A stretch of 64,000 bases of DNA from Ricinus communis. Lineage: Eukaryota > Streptophyta > Magnoliopsida > Malpighiales > Euphorbiaceae. Below the pieces are notes generated by a model. The model was not told the origin of the DNA and ran no database searches. It saw nothing but the letters and a program-made list of their open reading frames with translations. The position numbers were made by a program, and so were the translations under genes. Each line of letters opens with the position of its first letter. Within the stretch, counting starts at the first letter, position 1. Below, in pieces: positions 25,217 to 37,441 of this stretch. The stretch lies in contig NC_063265.1 of the NCBI RefSeq assembly GCF_019578655.1, forward strand, positions 1,488,001 through 1,552,000, read 5' to 3'.

Positions 25217-26574
25217 TAGAATACATAAAATCACTGAAAACTACATAATACTCAAAATTTTGGCCCAAAAAAATGCATAGGGCCAATTACCTCAACGCAG
25301 AACTGAATTAGCTCTGGGAGGCTTGGTAAGTCTTTTCACAGATTTCTTCATTTTTCACACTCAAAAGTTAATTTTTACATGCACTTAGGACAAGAAAATC
25401 AATTAAAATATATAAAATACAATAAATAACATAAAAAAATAAAAATTAACTATAGAAAACCGAAAAAATATAAATCCTAGAAATTCAATCTTGATAGTAA
25501 CAAATGGTATTTTAAGGCAAATTCCAAATCTCAATTATATAACCCTAAATTCTAATTCAATTGCATAGAAATATATCAATTATGTTTGCCTATTCATTAA
25601 CTAATCATATTCAAAATCCAATAAAATCATATTATCATATTTAAAACCTAAGAACATAAAAGTTATCCATTTCAAAACCTAGAAAACATGCATATCATAA
25701 AAATATATAAATCATGCAAGAAATCTAATTCTAACACATATAATATTAAAATAAATAACAATCATAGAAAGAAACCACAAAACCCTAACATGTTTCTAAC
25801 AAAAAAAGTAGAGAAAAACAATAAAAAAAATTAAAAGAGAAGGGAAAGAAGTTGATGTAGATGCTTTGAAATCCTTAAGTTGTCACCGTATTCTACAGAT
25901 TCTCGAATCTCAGGTAATGAGGAGGTCGAATCAAAAATAGGATAAGAATGCAGAGTGTTTAAGGTTTGTGTTTTGATTCTTGAAAGTGTATATATTGCTG
26001 AAAACTTATTGTCGTTGTGCTGAAAATTGCCAACCACTAAGCTTAGGGTTTCTTTTCTATTTATAGGAAAAGGTTTAAGGAAACCCTAGAGACATAAATA
26101 TACATTTTAATTTGTTTGATAAATATCTACAACAAAAAAACTTAGTTGTTGGATTTATCAAAATGTTTAATGATAATTATCGGTAAAAGTTGAAAATATT
26201 ATGAAAACTATTAAAATTTAAATAATTATCAATAAAATCTTCTAGAAGATGTATTTTTATTTATTTTATAATTTTAAAGTGAAAAATACTAAAAAATAAT
26301 GCGAGAATTTGATTTTTGGACCAACTAGCATTGCATAGAGCTGATTCGGCTGCACACAATTAGGGAGTAAAAATTCCTAAAAGAATTTACAGTTTAGTCC
26401 TTTAACTTGTAAAAACTACCGTTTCACCCTCAAACTTAATTTGTTCTGCCAATTGGGTCTAAATTGATTCTAGAAAAGCAATTTTAGTTCAATTATTCTT
26501 AACCCTAACTGGGATTAGCTCGTCCTCAACCTTCCGAGACTCAAGAAAGGCAGTAATTTTCATCATTAGGTTTT

Positions 26575-26997
26575 CTATAATTCCCTTAATATCTGAATTC
26601 GGAAAATGGATGCTGACACTAAGCACCGAGTGTTCTTGCACACTAGCAAGAACTCGAGTAAGTCTGTAATATAATGCTCCCGGACATCGGAGCACTGATC
26701 ATGGATCACACCATCAAAAGATACATGCATACTTGTTAAGTCTATCCCTGTAATATGAGCAAATGAAAATAGGGATAAAGTCAGCTTACCAACTAGAGTG
26801 TTGAAGGTGTGGGTGGTGTACATCCACTTCTCAAGAAGGGCATAGATTGAAGTATGATCAATCCTCTCAGCGATTGACGAAAGTGTAGCGATGAATCGGC
26901 AGAATCTAGTGTCGCTGATCCTAGCCTGTATAGAGTTTGGTAGCTCGTTGAAGCACTCACAGGCGTTGTAGAGAAATTTCTGATGAAACTGATCCAT
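26575..26997 (-). pseudogene. Plant-mobile-domain-like reading frame (fragment)
   Basis: A 140-codon minus-strand frame. Residues about 27-75 resemble the plant mobile domain: the LL-KW core (ALLEKWMYTTHTFN), a G-LTLSL segment and a following A-ITGIDL turn, close to the ALVERW...THTFH...G-E-T-T...GL pattern of that family. The domain is found in MAIN/MAIL proteins and in many plant transposons, where it travels with MULE-type and gypsy elements. The frame sits between the inverted arms of copy 2, as a cargo or former element gene would. It is shorter than a normal domain protein and the upstream frame does not join it cleanly, so I treat it as decayed. It could be a minor functional gene; no evidence either way. 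Confidence 0.45.
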
Positions 26998-27264
26998 ACA
27001 ACATCACTCTGAAAAAGCACAAACACAAGTATGTAAACACAATGCGCACACATAAAGACACTAAATAAATAAGTACATTTTTTATTTATTATTATTTTAT
27101 GTCAGAGAAACCCAAAAAAAAGTTTTTGCCCTATGCATAGTCGTTTCAAACGTGTAAAGCCGATCGACTCATCATAGAGTCGAATCGGTACTATATAAAG
27201 TTGGTCAGCTGTGCACAAAGCCAATCGAGTCTATTGGTTAAGGCACGAATTTTTGTTAACTTTT

Positions 27265-27486
27265 TCATAAAATTTCATGTTTTTTGAACAAATAACGCAT
27301 ATATCTAGTGTATATGTTATAGGAAATAAAGTTTAATACAAGAAAAATACCTCTCCGACTATCGAAAATGCACGGTGAGTGTTCAATTTTGCCAAAAGAA
27401 GGATTTTCTCCCCTTTGACAAGCCCAAGTTCGTTCTAGCAGGAAATCAGTGGTGAAAACTCCTAATTTAGTGCGATTGGGGTGCAT
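27265..27486 (-). pseudogene. Small minus-strand frame upstream of the plant-mobile-domain fragment
   Basis: Starts MHPNRTKLGVF and is open for 73 codons. A donor-like GT follows the codons SRR near 27350, so it might have been a first exon of the gene at 26575-26997. The best acceptor (ttttcag near 27010) would bring an in-frame stop, so the two parts do not join in this copy. No domain recognised. Confidence 0.25.
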
Positions 27487-27633
27487 CTTGAGAATCTAGA
27501 AGAAGAATAAGATTGCAAGACTGATTTTGCAGAATTTGGTTAAGAAATGAGAGAGAAATCAAAGAAAGAACAAAAAGGGGTTTGAGAGAAAAGTGAAGAA
27601 GAAATAGATAAAGTGAATAATGTATGAATATGA

Positions 27634-27665
<32 letters not shown>

Positions 27666-27759
27666 AGGCGGTTAAATCAAGTTACATCCCGAAAGTGGGA
27701 AACTTACCAAATTGACTCAAAATGGCAATTGTATCATAATTTTATCCCAAAGTGGTAAG

Positions 27760-27990
27760 TATATAGAGGACAGTCTCTGCAAATATAAAATCAGTGGGCA
27801 TGAATCCCAAATCAGTGAGCGTAGTGGTTCCCATATCAATAGGCATGGTGGTTTCCAAATCATTAGTTGTGGTTCCCAAATCATAGGCATAATCCTTCAA
27901 CCACGTAGGTGAAGTCCTTAAAGTTTAAGCAGGCATAGTCCTCAAATTTCAAAAATAGGCGAAGTCTTAAAAAATTCAAGCAGGTATGGA
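27760..27990 (+). repeat. Degenerate short repeats in the centre of copy 2
   Basis: About seven imperfect units of 25-32 bp built on 'aggcatagtggttcccaaat' and, later, 'aggcgaagtccttaaa-ttc'. The units drift gradually from one form to the other along the array. It lies between the arms of the inverted-repeat element. Function unknown. Confidence 0.55.
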
Positions 27991-30149
27991 CTCCACATCA
28001 AATCAAAATCCATTCGAGCTTACGAGGCGTGGTTTCTATAGCTCATCAAGATATCATTTTGTTGTATCCTTGATATTTATGCTTTTTCTTGATTTATTTA
28101 AAATTCATATGCATAAATCTCAACAAGCCGAGATTAGCTGTCAGCATCCATTTCCCGGATCCAAATATTGAGGGAATTATAGAAAATTTTATGATGAAAG
28201 TTACTACCTTTCTCGAGTTTTGTGAGGCTGAGGATGAGTGAATCCAAGTTAGGATTGAGAATAATAAAATCAAAATCAATTATTAGAGTCAATTTGCATT
28301 TAATTATTAGAAAAAAGTAACTTTGAGGGATAAAATGATCGTTTCTACAAGTTTAGGGACCAAATTATCAAAATCTTATAAAATTTATGCCCACAAAGCC
28401 AATCAGCTCTGCGTACAGCCGAATCGACTCTACATAGAGCCAATCGGCTTAGCATAGAGAGTGCCGATTGACTATTTTTTGATATTCGACTTACATGTAT
28501 TTTGACTTTAAAATGCCTAAAAATATATAAATAAGTTTTTAAAAAGTTTTAGTGACAATTATTGAGATTTTTAAAGAATTTTTATAGGATATTATTGAGT
28601 GAAAAAAGAAAGTATTTTCTTTTAAAATTAAAAGCTAAAGTTTATCATTATGATCTTTAGGGTTTTCAAATCCTAGTCCTATAAATAAAATAATATGGCT
28701 CAGGTCTAGAGTTAGTAACATTCATTAATTGAGAGCTACATTTCATTAAGCAGAGGCAACATCCTTTTAGTAGACATAGACTTTTGAGAGAAAACCTTAC
28801 ATTCAAATATAGAGAGTTTTTTTGAAGAAGTCACTAAGAAAGAACTCTAGATTAGAAAACCTTTTTTTTAGGACGATAGTAATTCTTTTAGATCTCGAGC
28901 AGAACTGGATCCTCAGCCAATCTTCGGTTCAACTGCTTCCATATCTCCTCAGACTCACAAAATAGCAACCTATAGTGAAAACCTAAGGGTTCCCCTAAAT
29001 CCACATCATCAACATTCCTTTCCCCTACCGGTTTCTTTATATTGATTTATAAATTTAGAATCATTATTAGGTTTATTTTTGGATATATAATATGGTTCAC
29101 ATGATTAGATTATGATTTCTCTCTATTTAACATGTTAATTTTATTGGATTTTGAATATGATAATAGGAACATATAAGGCTTTGAATATAATAATGTGATT
29201 TTATTGGGTTTTGAATCTGATTAGTTAAATGATTAGGAAAATTATTCTAAATTTGTATTTTATGCAACTGAATTAAATTTCTAGGGCTGCATGATTAAAA
29301 TTGGGAGTTTGTCTTAAAATATTATATTTGCCTACAGTCAATTTGATTTCTAGGGTTTACATTTTTCTTAAGGTTTTTTTCATTAGATTTTTTGTTCTTT
29401 TATGTTTCATTTGATTTCTAGGGCTGCATGATTAAAATTGAGAGTTTGTCTTAAAATATTAGATTTGCCTAAATTGCCCATATAATAGATTTTCATCTCT
29501 TTTATTGATTTTTGGCAATTTTGACTTACTTTAGTCATTTTTTTTATATTTTTTAGTTGTAAGAATGGTTGTAATAGCTAGGTTTAATTTTCTGCACTTT
29601 TATTTTTATTTTATGCTTAATATATATCAAATAACTGTGATGTGATTGTCTCATTAAAACTGAACACATAGCTCTAAAAATTGGATCCAACATGAAAATT
29701 TTAGTCTATTAGATTAATCATATGGTAATTGGGCTAAATGTAAATTCAATATAAATCTAGTGGATTTTTTTCATGCTTTATATTAATTAGTTGGGTCATA
29801 TTAAATTTAAGATTACATAATTGAGCCTCTGCATAAAAAGTAGTCAAGTTAGGCTTATAAGCTGGAATCAAAGTATAACTTGTAATTGGGCTAAACTAGG
29901 TAAAGCGTTGTACATAATTAATTAGTAAAATAGATTAATAAGTCAAACTTGGATTGGGTTCAATAAAATGGGCTAGAATTAAGAGGACCTCACATGTTGT
30001 AATGAATATTTGTAAATAGAAATTGTTATATTATAAAAAATAATTTGTTAAATAATAAAATTAAAGATTAAGATATGCAAATAAGGAAGTTGACTTTCAG
30101 ATCCATTTCTAGATATGGCGAAACTTCCTTATGGAATCTAGTACGCCAC

Positions 30150-30305
30150 TCAAATTAGTAAAAGTATTTTCGAGAAATATCCGGATGGCGACTCTATCTC
30201 CGTGCTAGTCTCTATGACTAGTTAGCATGTTTCCAATTAGGTTGAAAAGACTTGTAATGTCATAGTCGCTAAAGACACTTGGGTGTGCTCCTGAAATCGT
30301 CGCCC
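30150..30305 (-). repeat. Terminal module, right end of copy 2 (inverted)
   Basis: On the plus strand it reads 'tatccggatggcgactctat', 'gactagttagcatgtttcc', 'aattaggttgaaaagact' and 'gtcgctaaagacacttgggt', matching the reverse complement of 15546-15706 across its length and closing the second element. Confidence 0.75.
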
Positions 30306-30309
30306 ATAT

Positions 30310-31000
30310 TTAGTGTATTTATGTTGGGGTTTTAAAAATAAAAAAGAAAAAATTTTGGTAGAGATTTGGGTGGATAAAGAGCTGGTGATGCAGCTAGAAT
30401 TTGATGGTGCCTATGGAAAAATTATTGTTACTACTGTTGATATAGAGGCTGCTCTTACTATCGGTGTTGTCTATGGTTGAGCTGCTACTCTTGGTGTTGT
30501 TGGAGGCGATGAAGTTGCTACTGCTCTTGGCACTATTAGAGGCTACGAAGTTGTTGTTGTTGGCGTTGTAGGAGACAAAAAAGCTGTTGCAGTCTGAGGT
30601 AAGGGCAGCAGCATTGCAGGCTGGTCGTCGGGCTGCTCGACAGTTAGCAGTAGTTGGTTGGTGCCGAAGGGGTAGACACCGATGGTAGAGGAAGGGATGT
30701 TGTGTTTTGTTGATTTCGTGAGAAGAATGGGTTTGATTGTTAATAGTAAGTATAGAATAAGAAGAAAAGGAGAGGAAATGTGGGTTTTATGATTCTTAGT
30801 TGTGCAAAAAATTAAAATTTAGAGATTTTGAAAGAGGTCAACTTGAATTAAATGGGGTGATACCTTGATTGGTACAATTAATACTAAGAGTTTTAAATGG
30901 GTGTGAAGAAAATAAAAAGCTTGAAAAGTCAAGTAATGAAGATTTAAAGCTAATTGATGGAAAAATAGATACGGAATTTGGAGGTATAAAAGAGAGATTC
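30310..31000 (+). other. GTT/GCT-rich sequence of unknown origin
   Basis: From 30390 to 30600 the plus strand reads as a run of codons for Val, Ala, Thr and Gly (many gtt, gct, act, ggt), interrupted by stop codons at about 30478 and 30596. It looks like a decayed low-complexity coding segment or a UTR. I do not recognise a family. From 30770 on it is ordinary AT-rich DNA. Confidence 0.3.
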
Positions 31001-31557
31001 AAATCTTGATTTTGTTAAGGATATTTTTGGGTATATGAATGAATCTTTTCTATAGCATTCCATTCTTCATCAAAGGGGTGCAAGAGAACTTTATGTCTAA
31101 AAGTTTTATGCTTAATTCTAATGAGGATTTCATCCATGACAAAGAAAAAGTAAAATTATTTTCAGCTTAAGATTTTTTTGTATGTATGAAATTCAGATTC
31201 ACGGTGTACGAGTTGCATCAATAGTTTTTCAATTCAAGTTGCAGTTATAAAACAAACAGGAAATAAAGGAAAGAAGGAGAATCAAGGGATACCCAACAAT
31301 CACAGATAAAAATCAGACAAATTCAAAAAAAATAAATTTTTTATATTTTTTATACAATCAAATTTTTCTTTTACTTTTGAAACTCTAAATCAATAGTGTT
31401 CCAGTAATTTATATTTACAATTTTTAGTAATTTTATAGACATTAAGTAGAATGCCAAACAAATTATGGTTAAAGGCGTTTGAAATTTAGTCATTCTTGAA
31501 AAAAAGTCAGAAATTCAATTAATCACGACGGTTGATGTCCATACACGTCGCACACCC

Positions 31558-31592
<35 letters not shown>

Positions 31593-32908
31593 CTTATTAA
31601 CTAATTCAAATAACTAATATATCAAAATAAAAAATAAAATAAATTAAGGTAATAAAACAAAATATAAAGTAAAATAAAATAAAATTAAAGTAAAGTATAA
31701 TTAGATAATTAAAATAATTCTATGGTAAATAATTAATCCGTCGAGTCTTAAATATTAAATAATTATTTGGTTTTATCAATTTCAATATTCGTCTGACTAA
31801 TTACTAAATATCCTCTAAGAAATTAATGTCAAATAATATAAGACTTCAGGATATTACAATTTGATTAATCTTTAGATCTATAAAGAACGTAAGAGACGCG
31901 TATCTCAAACAAAAACAAAACGCACATTTCTAACCCATTTAATTGAAAAAATGTATCTTAACTTTTTTTTTTTTATATATATTTATAGAGCTTACATTTT
32001 TTTATTGTTTTATTCTTTATTATTTATTGGACCATGTGATTAAAATATTGAACGGTCATGTCATATTGTTTTTATTAAAATTTAGTGAATAGTAATGTTG
32101 TGTTATGGTTTTTATTATCATATAAATAATAAAGAATAGCTAAAACAAATTATCGTGATTTTTATTAGTTAAAAAGAAGCGTGAAGCAGAGGAAATTACT
32201 ATGTCTATATAGTTTTTATTAAATAAAAAGAAATTAGTGAATTATCATGTTATTGTGGACAATTTTTTATAACTATTATTTTTCTTTTAAAGAAGGCACT
32301 TTTCCATAATTAAGAAAAAGAAATGACTCAAATATAAATTAAAAAAAAAAAGTATAAAGAAAGAACAAAGTCACATCCGCATTTCAAAATCAAGAAATTG
32401 AGGAACGCAAACAGAAAGTGAATATTGGACTTGAAAGGTACTAAAAGGTAATAAGAACCATGAATATAAGGCATGTCACTCGAAAAAGGAAAGTAATAAG
32501 AACCATGAACCATGAATATAAGCTTAGATATTGCCCCTTATGAAGGCTTTTGTTTTCATTTTGAGGTTAGCCACCTGCCATGCCATTGATTTTTAATGTT
32601 ACAGATTTTCTTACCAAAAGCATTCTTAATGTGAAATGAAATCTAACAATCCTCAATATAATAACACTCCCAGACGTCACAAATAAAGTTATATGTCACC
32701 TAGAATATCTTTCTTTTGATTAGGTATTTAAAATAGGTTTTCTTTTCCTACCTGGTCTCATAAATGGCTCACCCTTACAGTGCAAACCTCAGATTATTTA
32801 GATAACATGCCAGATCGTAACTGCAGGTTAATTTTTTCTGAAATACAAGTTCTGTGCCAACAAAAGCAGCTACAACCATTGATGTGTCCATCCATTGATG
32901 ACTCCGTC
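31001..32908. other. AT-rich intergenic DNA downstream of HINT1
   Basis: Holds a (TA)n run (about 31559-31590) and a small direct repeat ('aataagaaccatgaatataa', near 32451 and 32493). The 3' UTR of the HINT1 transcript must fall in the right part. No gene seen. Confidence 0.5.
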
Positions 32909-35868
32909 TTAACCAGGGGGCCAGTTCATTTGACGACCCCCAAGGAGATGGACATGAATGTGGTAGACAGACTGACCTGCAAAGAGAAATAAATTAACAA
33001 TCGGATTAATACATACTGACGCTTGCCTCAATATAGCCGCCATATTCGAATTTAAGAGTTAAATTAAATAGTCATTCTACTTGATGCACGAAGTATAGAC
33101 ATACATCCACTCGGTCCATCATTAATCACAATCCTAAAGCCATTTTCAAGTCCTTCCAGCTTAGCAACAAGCTTGGCAGTGTAAAGTAGGCGACCAAGAA
33201 TATCAACGTGCCTCTCCTCAGCCTAAGAAACACAATGCATATGAAATACTTAAAAACAGATAGCGCAAAGATAAGGTCATGCACACCGTCAAAAAGGGGG
33301 CAACAAATTGCTCAATTTCATTACAAATAGATAGCACAAAGACAAGGGTTTTCAAGTGGATTAGCAACAACAGTGGGTTCAGATAAGCAAAAGACACGGC
33401 TCTTCCAACGTAATAATATATGTAATATGTAAACTTGAAGGTTGCTACTTGCATTCACATGCATCTATCCGTAAAGTGTTATGGAGGGAATTTCTGAACT
33501 AATGGAAGGCTTAAATAGTATACAAATTTTTAGGATAAAAGGAAATAATGGAGAGTCTAGTGACAATATATGAGGTCCTGGCCAGAAACCTATGGCTTCC
33601 ATTCACCACATACATGCTTGTTCACTGTGTAATCTCCATGAGTTAAATCAAACACCATAGATATGTGTTGCATGCAGCATCCAAAAATTTTGATGATTTA
33701 GTTCAAGCTATTTGGAACTACAATACATTGATATCATAACTGCAAAATGTTTCTGCATATCTTTCTCCAATCCAATGCTAGTTCCCTAATCCAATCATAC
33801 TGTGATAGTAACTTAAAATTTGTCGACAATTAGCTTCATGCTAAACTGTCATATTATATAGTCTAAGGTGCTTTATTTGAGTTCAGTAATGTACAATATT
33901 ATTAACAGTGTCTGAGAAAATTTAGCCTTTGCTCAAATCACGGTGGATAAACCTTGGCTTTATTCTACTGAATTTTTACAGTGTTCAGGGCTCAATGAAA
34001 GGGTATATAGGGGCTCAATGAGGTGTGTCAAGGGCTCAATAAAGGGCCTATCTTGCAATCAAAGACCCAGTTTCACTACAAAATGGCACCAATCTTGCTG
34101 GTTATGCAAGTATATATAAATTTTCTGAATTTCTCACCTTTTGGAACAATACGCTCCCAAGAAACTCATCCAATGAAATCAATGTGGCCTAGCCAATAGG
34201 GTAGAAAGATGCCTATTGAAAATATTTGGGTCCTTTATTAGTGCCTTGTTTGTTTCAAACATACCCATTTGTTAAGAAATAAATTGCATATCAGGAAATG
34301 ATATTTGCTAGAAGATTATTTACTTGGAAATCACAGTTTTTAGTATCTGGTTCACACACCATTAATTATCCAAGATGTGGAATTAGTATTATTATTTTTT
34401 ATTTTTGTCTGTTCATGAACCATATATATAGAACACAATAATGTTTATACATCTTAGTTTAAGAGCAATTGAATATCATTTAGGTCACTTTATCCTACTT
34501 CTACTCAAATTAAACTTTCTAATCACCCTCAATAAGTTGCTTCCTCGGATTGAGGAAGTTGTGGGGCTAGGGAAATCAAGACTTCCGGATTTTAACCCAC
34601 AAACTTTACCTTCACTTGATTTTAATATGAGTTGTCCAAAACAAACCTTCGCTACTTTCCATTTGTTCTGACTTCATATTTTGTGTGGAATGATCAAGTG
34701 ATTGAATGCTTCTGCTGTGATATTTTTACGTTACATTTTACAATCAGTGAATACACTGAGAGTTTCTTTTAGCATGCCAATAGGTGAAGCTGTGGTTAGG
34801 ACACAGAATTACTGGTAGACATTAACATCGAAATATGATATACTGAAATAGTTGTAACAGCTAACAGAGTTGCTACTTAACCAATATTACCAGGTTGGTT
34901 TCAGTTCAATAAAAGACCTGTTTGGGATTGTTATTGAATCTTCTTGAACCTTGAGCAACCTTACTAGGTCTTATATGAACCATCACAGTAATGTTTGGCA
35001 GGCCCAGTAATAGGATTAATAAAATCAGTCTCTCAGCTTAATTATCAAGAGTAACCAAAAGTGATATAATTAACTAAAGGAGTAGCTGATTCATGCACAA
35101 TTTCCAGAAAACTATAGCCACTACTATTCAAAGAACAAAAGCAAATTAAAACAGCTATGGGTACCTTTGATAGTCCAGTTAAACCGTCCTTGACTTTGGG
35201 AATAATTATAATGTGTATAGGAGCTTGAGGAGATATATCCCTAAAAGCGAGGACCTTAAAGTAAAAAGAGTAAGAATAATTAAAATCAAACAGCAGAGCC
35301 TCCTTATCAGATATATATATATATACATATATGATCAGAAGAAACTAAAAACAGTAGAAAAATAATAATAATAATAATAATAATAATAGTAATATAATAA
35401 TAATAATACTTAAAGGAAAATAAAAGAACAGAAAGAGTTAGTTTGAAGTAGATATAAGCTAGCAAATTTATCATGTTATTGACATTTAATAACAACCATA
35501 AACAGCGTTGAGTTAGTAAATATTTACTGACAAATACTTCAAACACAAGAGAAGTGGAGCATATGAAGCCACCAGATTTAGTATGATGCGTTCTCAAAAA
35601 ATTTAAAAATTACGACAGAATCTGGATTCTGTAATCAAGTTCTAATTTATAAGTTATGAGATCTGACAGCTAGGCGAACAAACCAGTTATATCCCATTTA
35701 AGTAGACTAATCATATACGCCCTAAATCATTTCTAATAAATGAGAATACAATTTAAATGGTCCTTTAATCCAAAAGGTGACTCAACTGAAAAGAAAAAAT
35801 ATATATGTACTGATAAAGAAATCAAAAACCAAGACAACTAAATTTAATCAAGAAGGCTCCTTGATGAG

Positions 35869-35913
<45 letters not shown>

Positions 35914-35990
35914 AAGGTGAATTATTAAAATTCATGCTTTTAAAGCCTCCTATTATTCAAATCATCATGAGGCTTCAATAAGACAAAATG

Positions 35991-36022
<32 letters not shown>

Positions 36023-36518
36023 ACCCCAACAAAGTATTCCATAAACAGTAACCTATGGTAGTAAAAATAGAGAAGTGCCCTTTGAATGAAAAGAAAAGGT
36101 TACCAGTAAATTAATGAAGGAAACATAATAAACAAAGCAAATAGCAGCTAAGCACCTTATCATCCTCATAAACAATAGTGGAAGGGATTTCCTTGTCGAT
36201 TATTTTGTCAAATCTACAAACCAAAACAAAAAATTAAAATCAAGTCTGCAAAATAATTATTCATAGAATCGCACAGTACAAGCATACCATCAGACGTACT
36301 GCAAATTAGTAAGCATCAGCTTATAAGAAACAATAAAGAATCGACTTTACTCTAAGTAGGAATCAACATTTGAAACATGATAAGGATTAAATTACTCCCA
36401 CATAAACAATTAATTTAGATCATTCAATAAAATGAGAAAAAAGGAAAGGTAGATAGGGTTACATGGTAGGAGAATCGGAGGGAATAGCAGCAAGAGCAGC
36501 CTCTTTCTCGGAAGCCAT
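32909..36518 (-). CDS. HINT1: HINT1-type histidine triad (HIT) nucleotide-binding protein
   Basis: Five coding exons, minus strand: 36463-36518, 36156-36213, 35165-35254, 33105-33222, 32909-32976, all with GT-AG introns (one donor is the strong GTATGT). The join is 390 nt and in frame, giving 129 aa, the normal length of plant '14-kDa zinc-binding protein'/HINT1. Visible signatures are the FDKII-KEIPS start of the HIT fold, [10 protein letters not shown] near residues 42-52, the IIPK strand, NDG-SG-QSV at about 102-111, and the catalytic triad H113-x-H115-x-H117 in [12 protein letters not shown], ending NWPPG. HINT proteins hydrolyse nucleoside phosphoramidates and adenylyl sulfate through a histidine-AMP intermediate; the plant enzyme acts on adenosine 5'-phosphosulfate. 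The third intron is 1.9 kb. The start is the only ATG that gives the conserved N-terminus. No damage seen. Confidence 0.95.
33987..34050. repeat. Short repeats in the third HINT1 intron
   Basis: The phrase 'gggctcaatgaa' or 'gggctcaataaa' occurs three times within about 60 bases, each followed by a G/A-rich spacer. Intronic, with no known role. Confidence 0.6.
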
Positions 36519-37400
36519 GATGATGTGAGAGGATAATACGCCTATTCTGCGTTTTATATTCCCCTCATTAGGCCTATTATTATCCATACCATAAACTAAT
36601 AATTATTGTTTTTATAATACCAAATATAAAAAGAATGGGAAGCTAGACAAACTTTAAAATCTTCTTTAGAGGAGACAAACTTTAAAATTATACTCTGTTT
36701 TCTTCTTATAGACTTTTAAAAGATTTTTTAATTTATTTATTTAAAAATAAATTTAGAGTCAACCTTTTTAAAAAATTTAGAAAAAAAAAATGTAGTTGTT
36801 AAATATATTTTAAAAATAAAGTTTAATTTGGCTAATTTAGTTATTTTTTAAATTTTTAAATTTTTAACTTTAATTTTTTATATATTTGACTTAAATTAAC
36901 TCTATTTTAGAAAAAAAGATGGCATGAGAGTTACTCTCTCCTAAAAATAAAAAAAATAAAAAATTTATAATAATTTTAAAAATTAATATTATAATTTTAA
37001 TAAAATTAATATAATTAAATAATAAGTTGTCATTACTACCATTATTCTAATTGAAACCACTCTCGTTAGAAAAAAAAATAAGAACAATAAAAAGTAAAAA
37101 GTAGCAATAATTATTTTTTATTTTATTTTATTTAAATATTAATATATATATATATTTTAATTTAAATAATTTAATTTAGTATATATAATTAAAAGAAATT
37201 CTTGTATCCAATCTCTTTTAGAGAGAGTATAATTTATTATTTTATTTTTATAAAATACAGAATTAATTTGAGTTAAATATATAAAAATTTAGACCAAAAT
37301 ATCTATAAATTTAGAAAATGATTAAATTGAATCTGAGCAATAAAGTCATGGCCAAATTGACTCTATTTTTATATTTTATTATTTTTTTAATTTTTATTAT

Positions 37401-37441
<41 letters not shown>

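Larger units (their letters stand above)
21760..30308. mobile_element. Long-inverted-repeat element, copy 2, with plant-mobile-domain-like centre
   Basis: The left arm starts at 21760 ('gtgaggtccacctaagtcta') without the terminal module, so it is truncated by about 480 bp relative to copy 1, and runs to about 26640 around a solo LTR insertion. The right arm runs about 28100-30308 and keeps the terminal module. Arm matches include 'gggaattatagaaaa' and 'ccgggaaatggatgctgaca' at 28150 against their reverse complements at about 26560-26620, and 'aaaccctagagacata' near 26085 against 'ctttagggttttcaaatcc' near 28658. Between the arms (about 26640-28100) are minus-strand frames, one of them like a plant mobile domain. 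Class inferred. Confidence 0.55.

Noticed and set aside
27760..27990. CRISPR-like spaced repeats
   Set aside because: Units are imperfect, contiguous and drifting, with no conserved repeat separated by unique spacers, and the genome is a plant.
32780..32992. Plus-strand 70-codon frame
   Set aside because: Overlaps the last HINT1 exon on the other strand; the minus-strand reading has the histidine triad and matching splice sites.
35307..35597. Minus-strand frame rich in Ile/Tyr
   Set aside because: It is the translation of an AAT/TAT microsatellite in a HINT1 intron.
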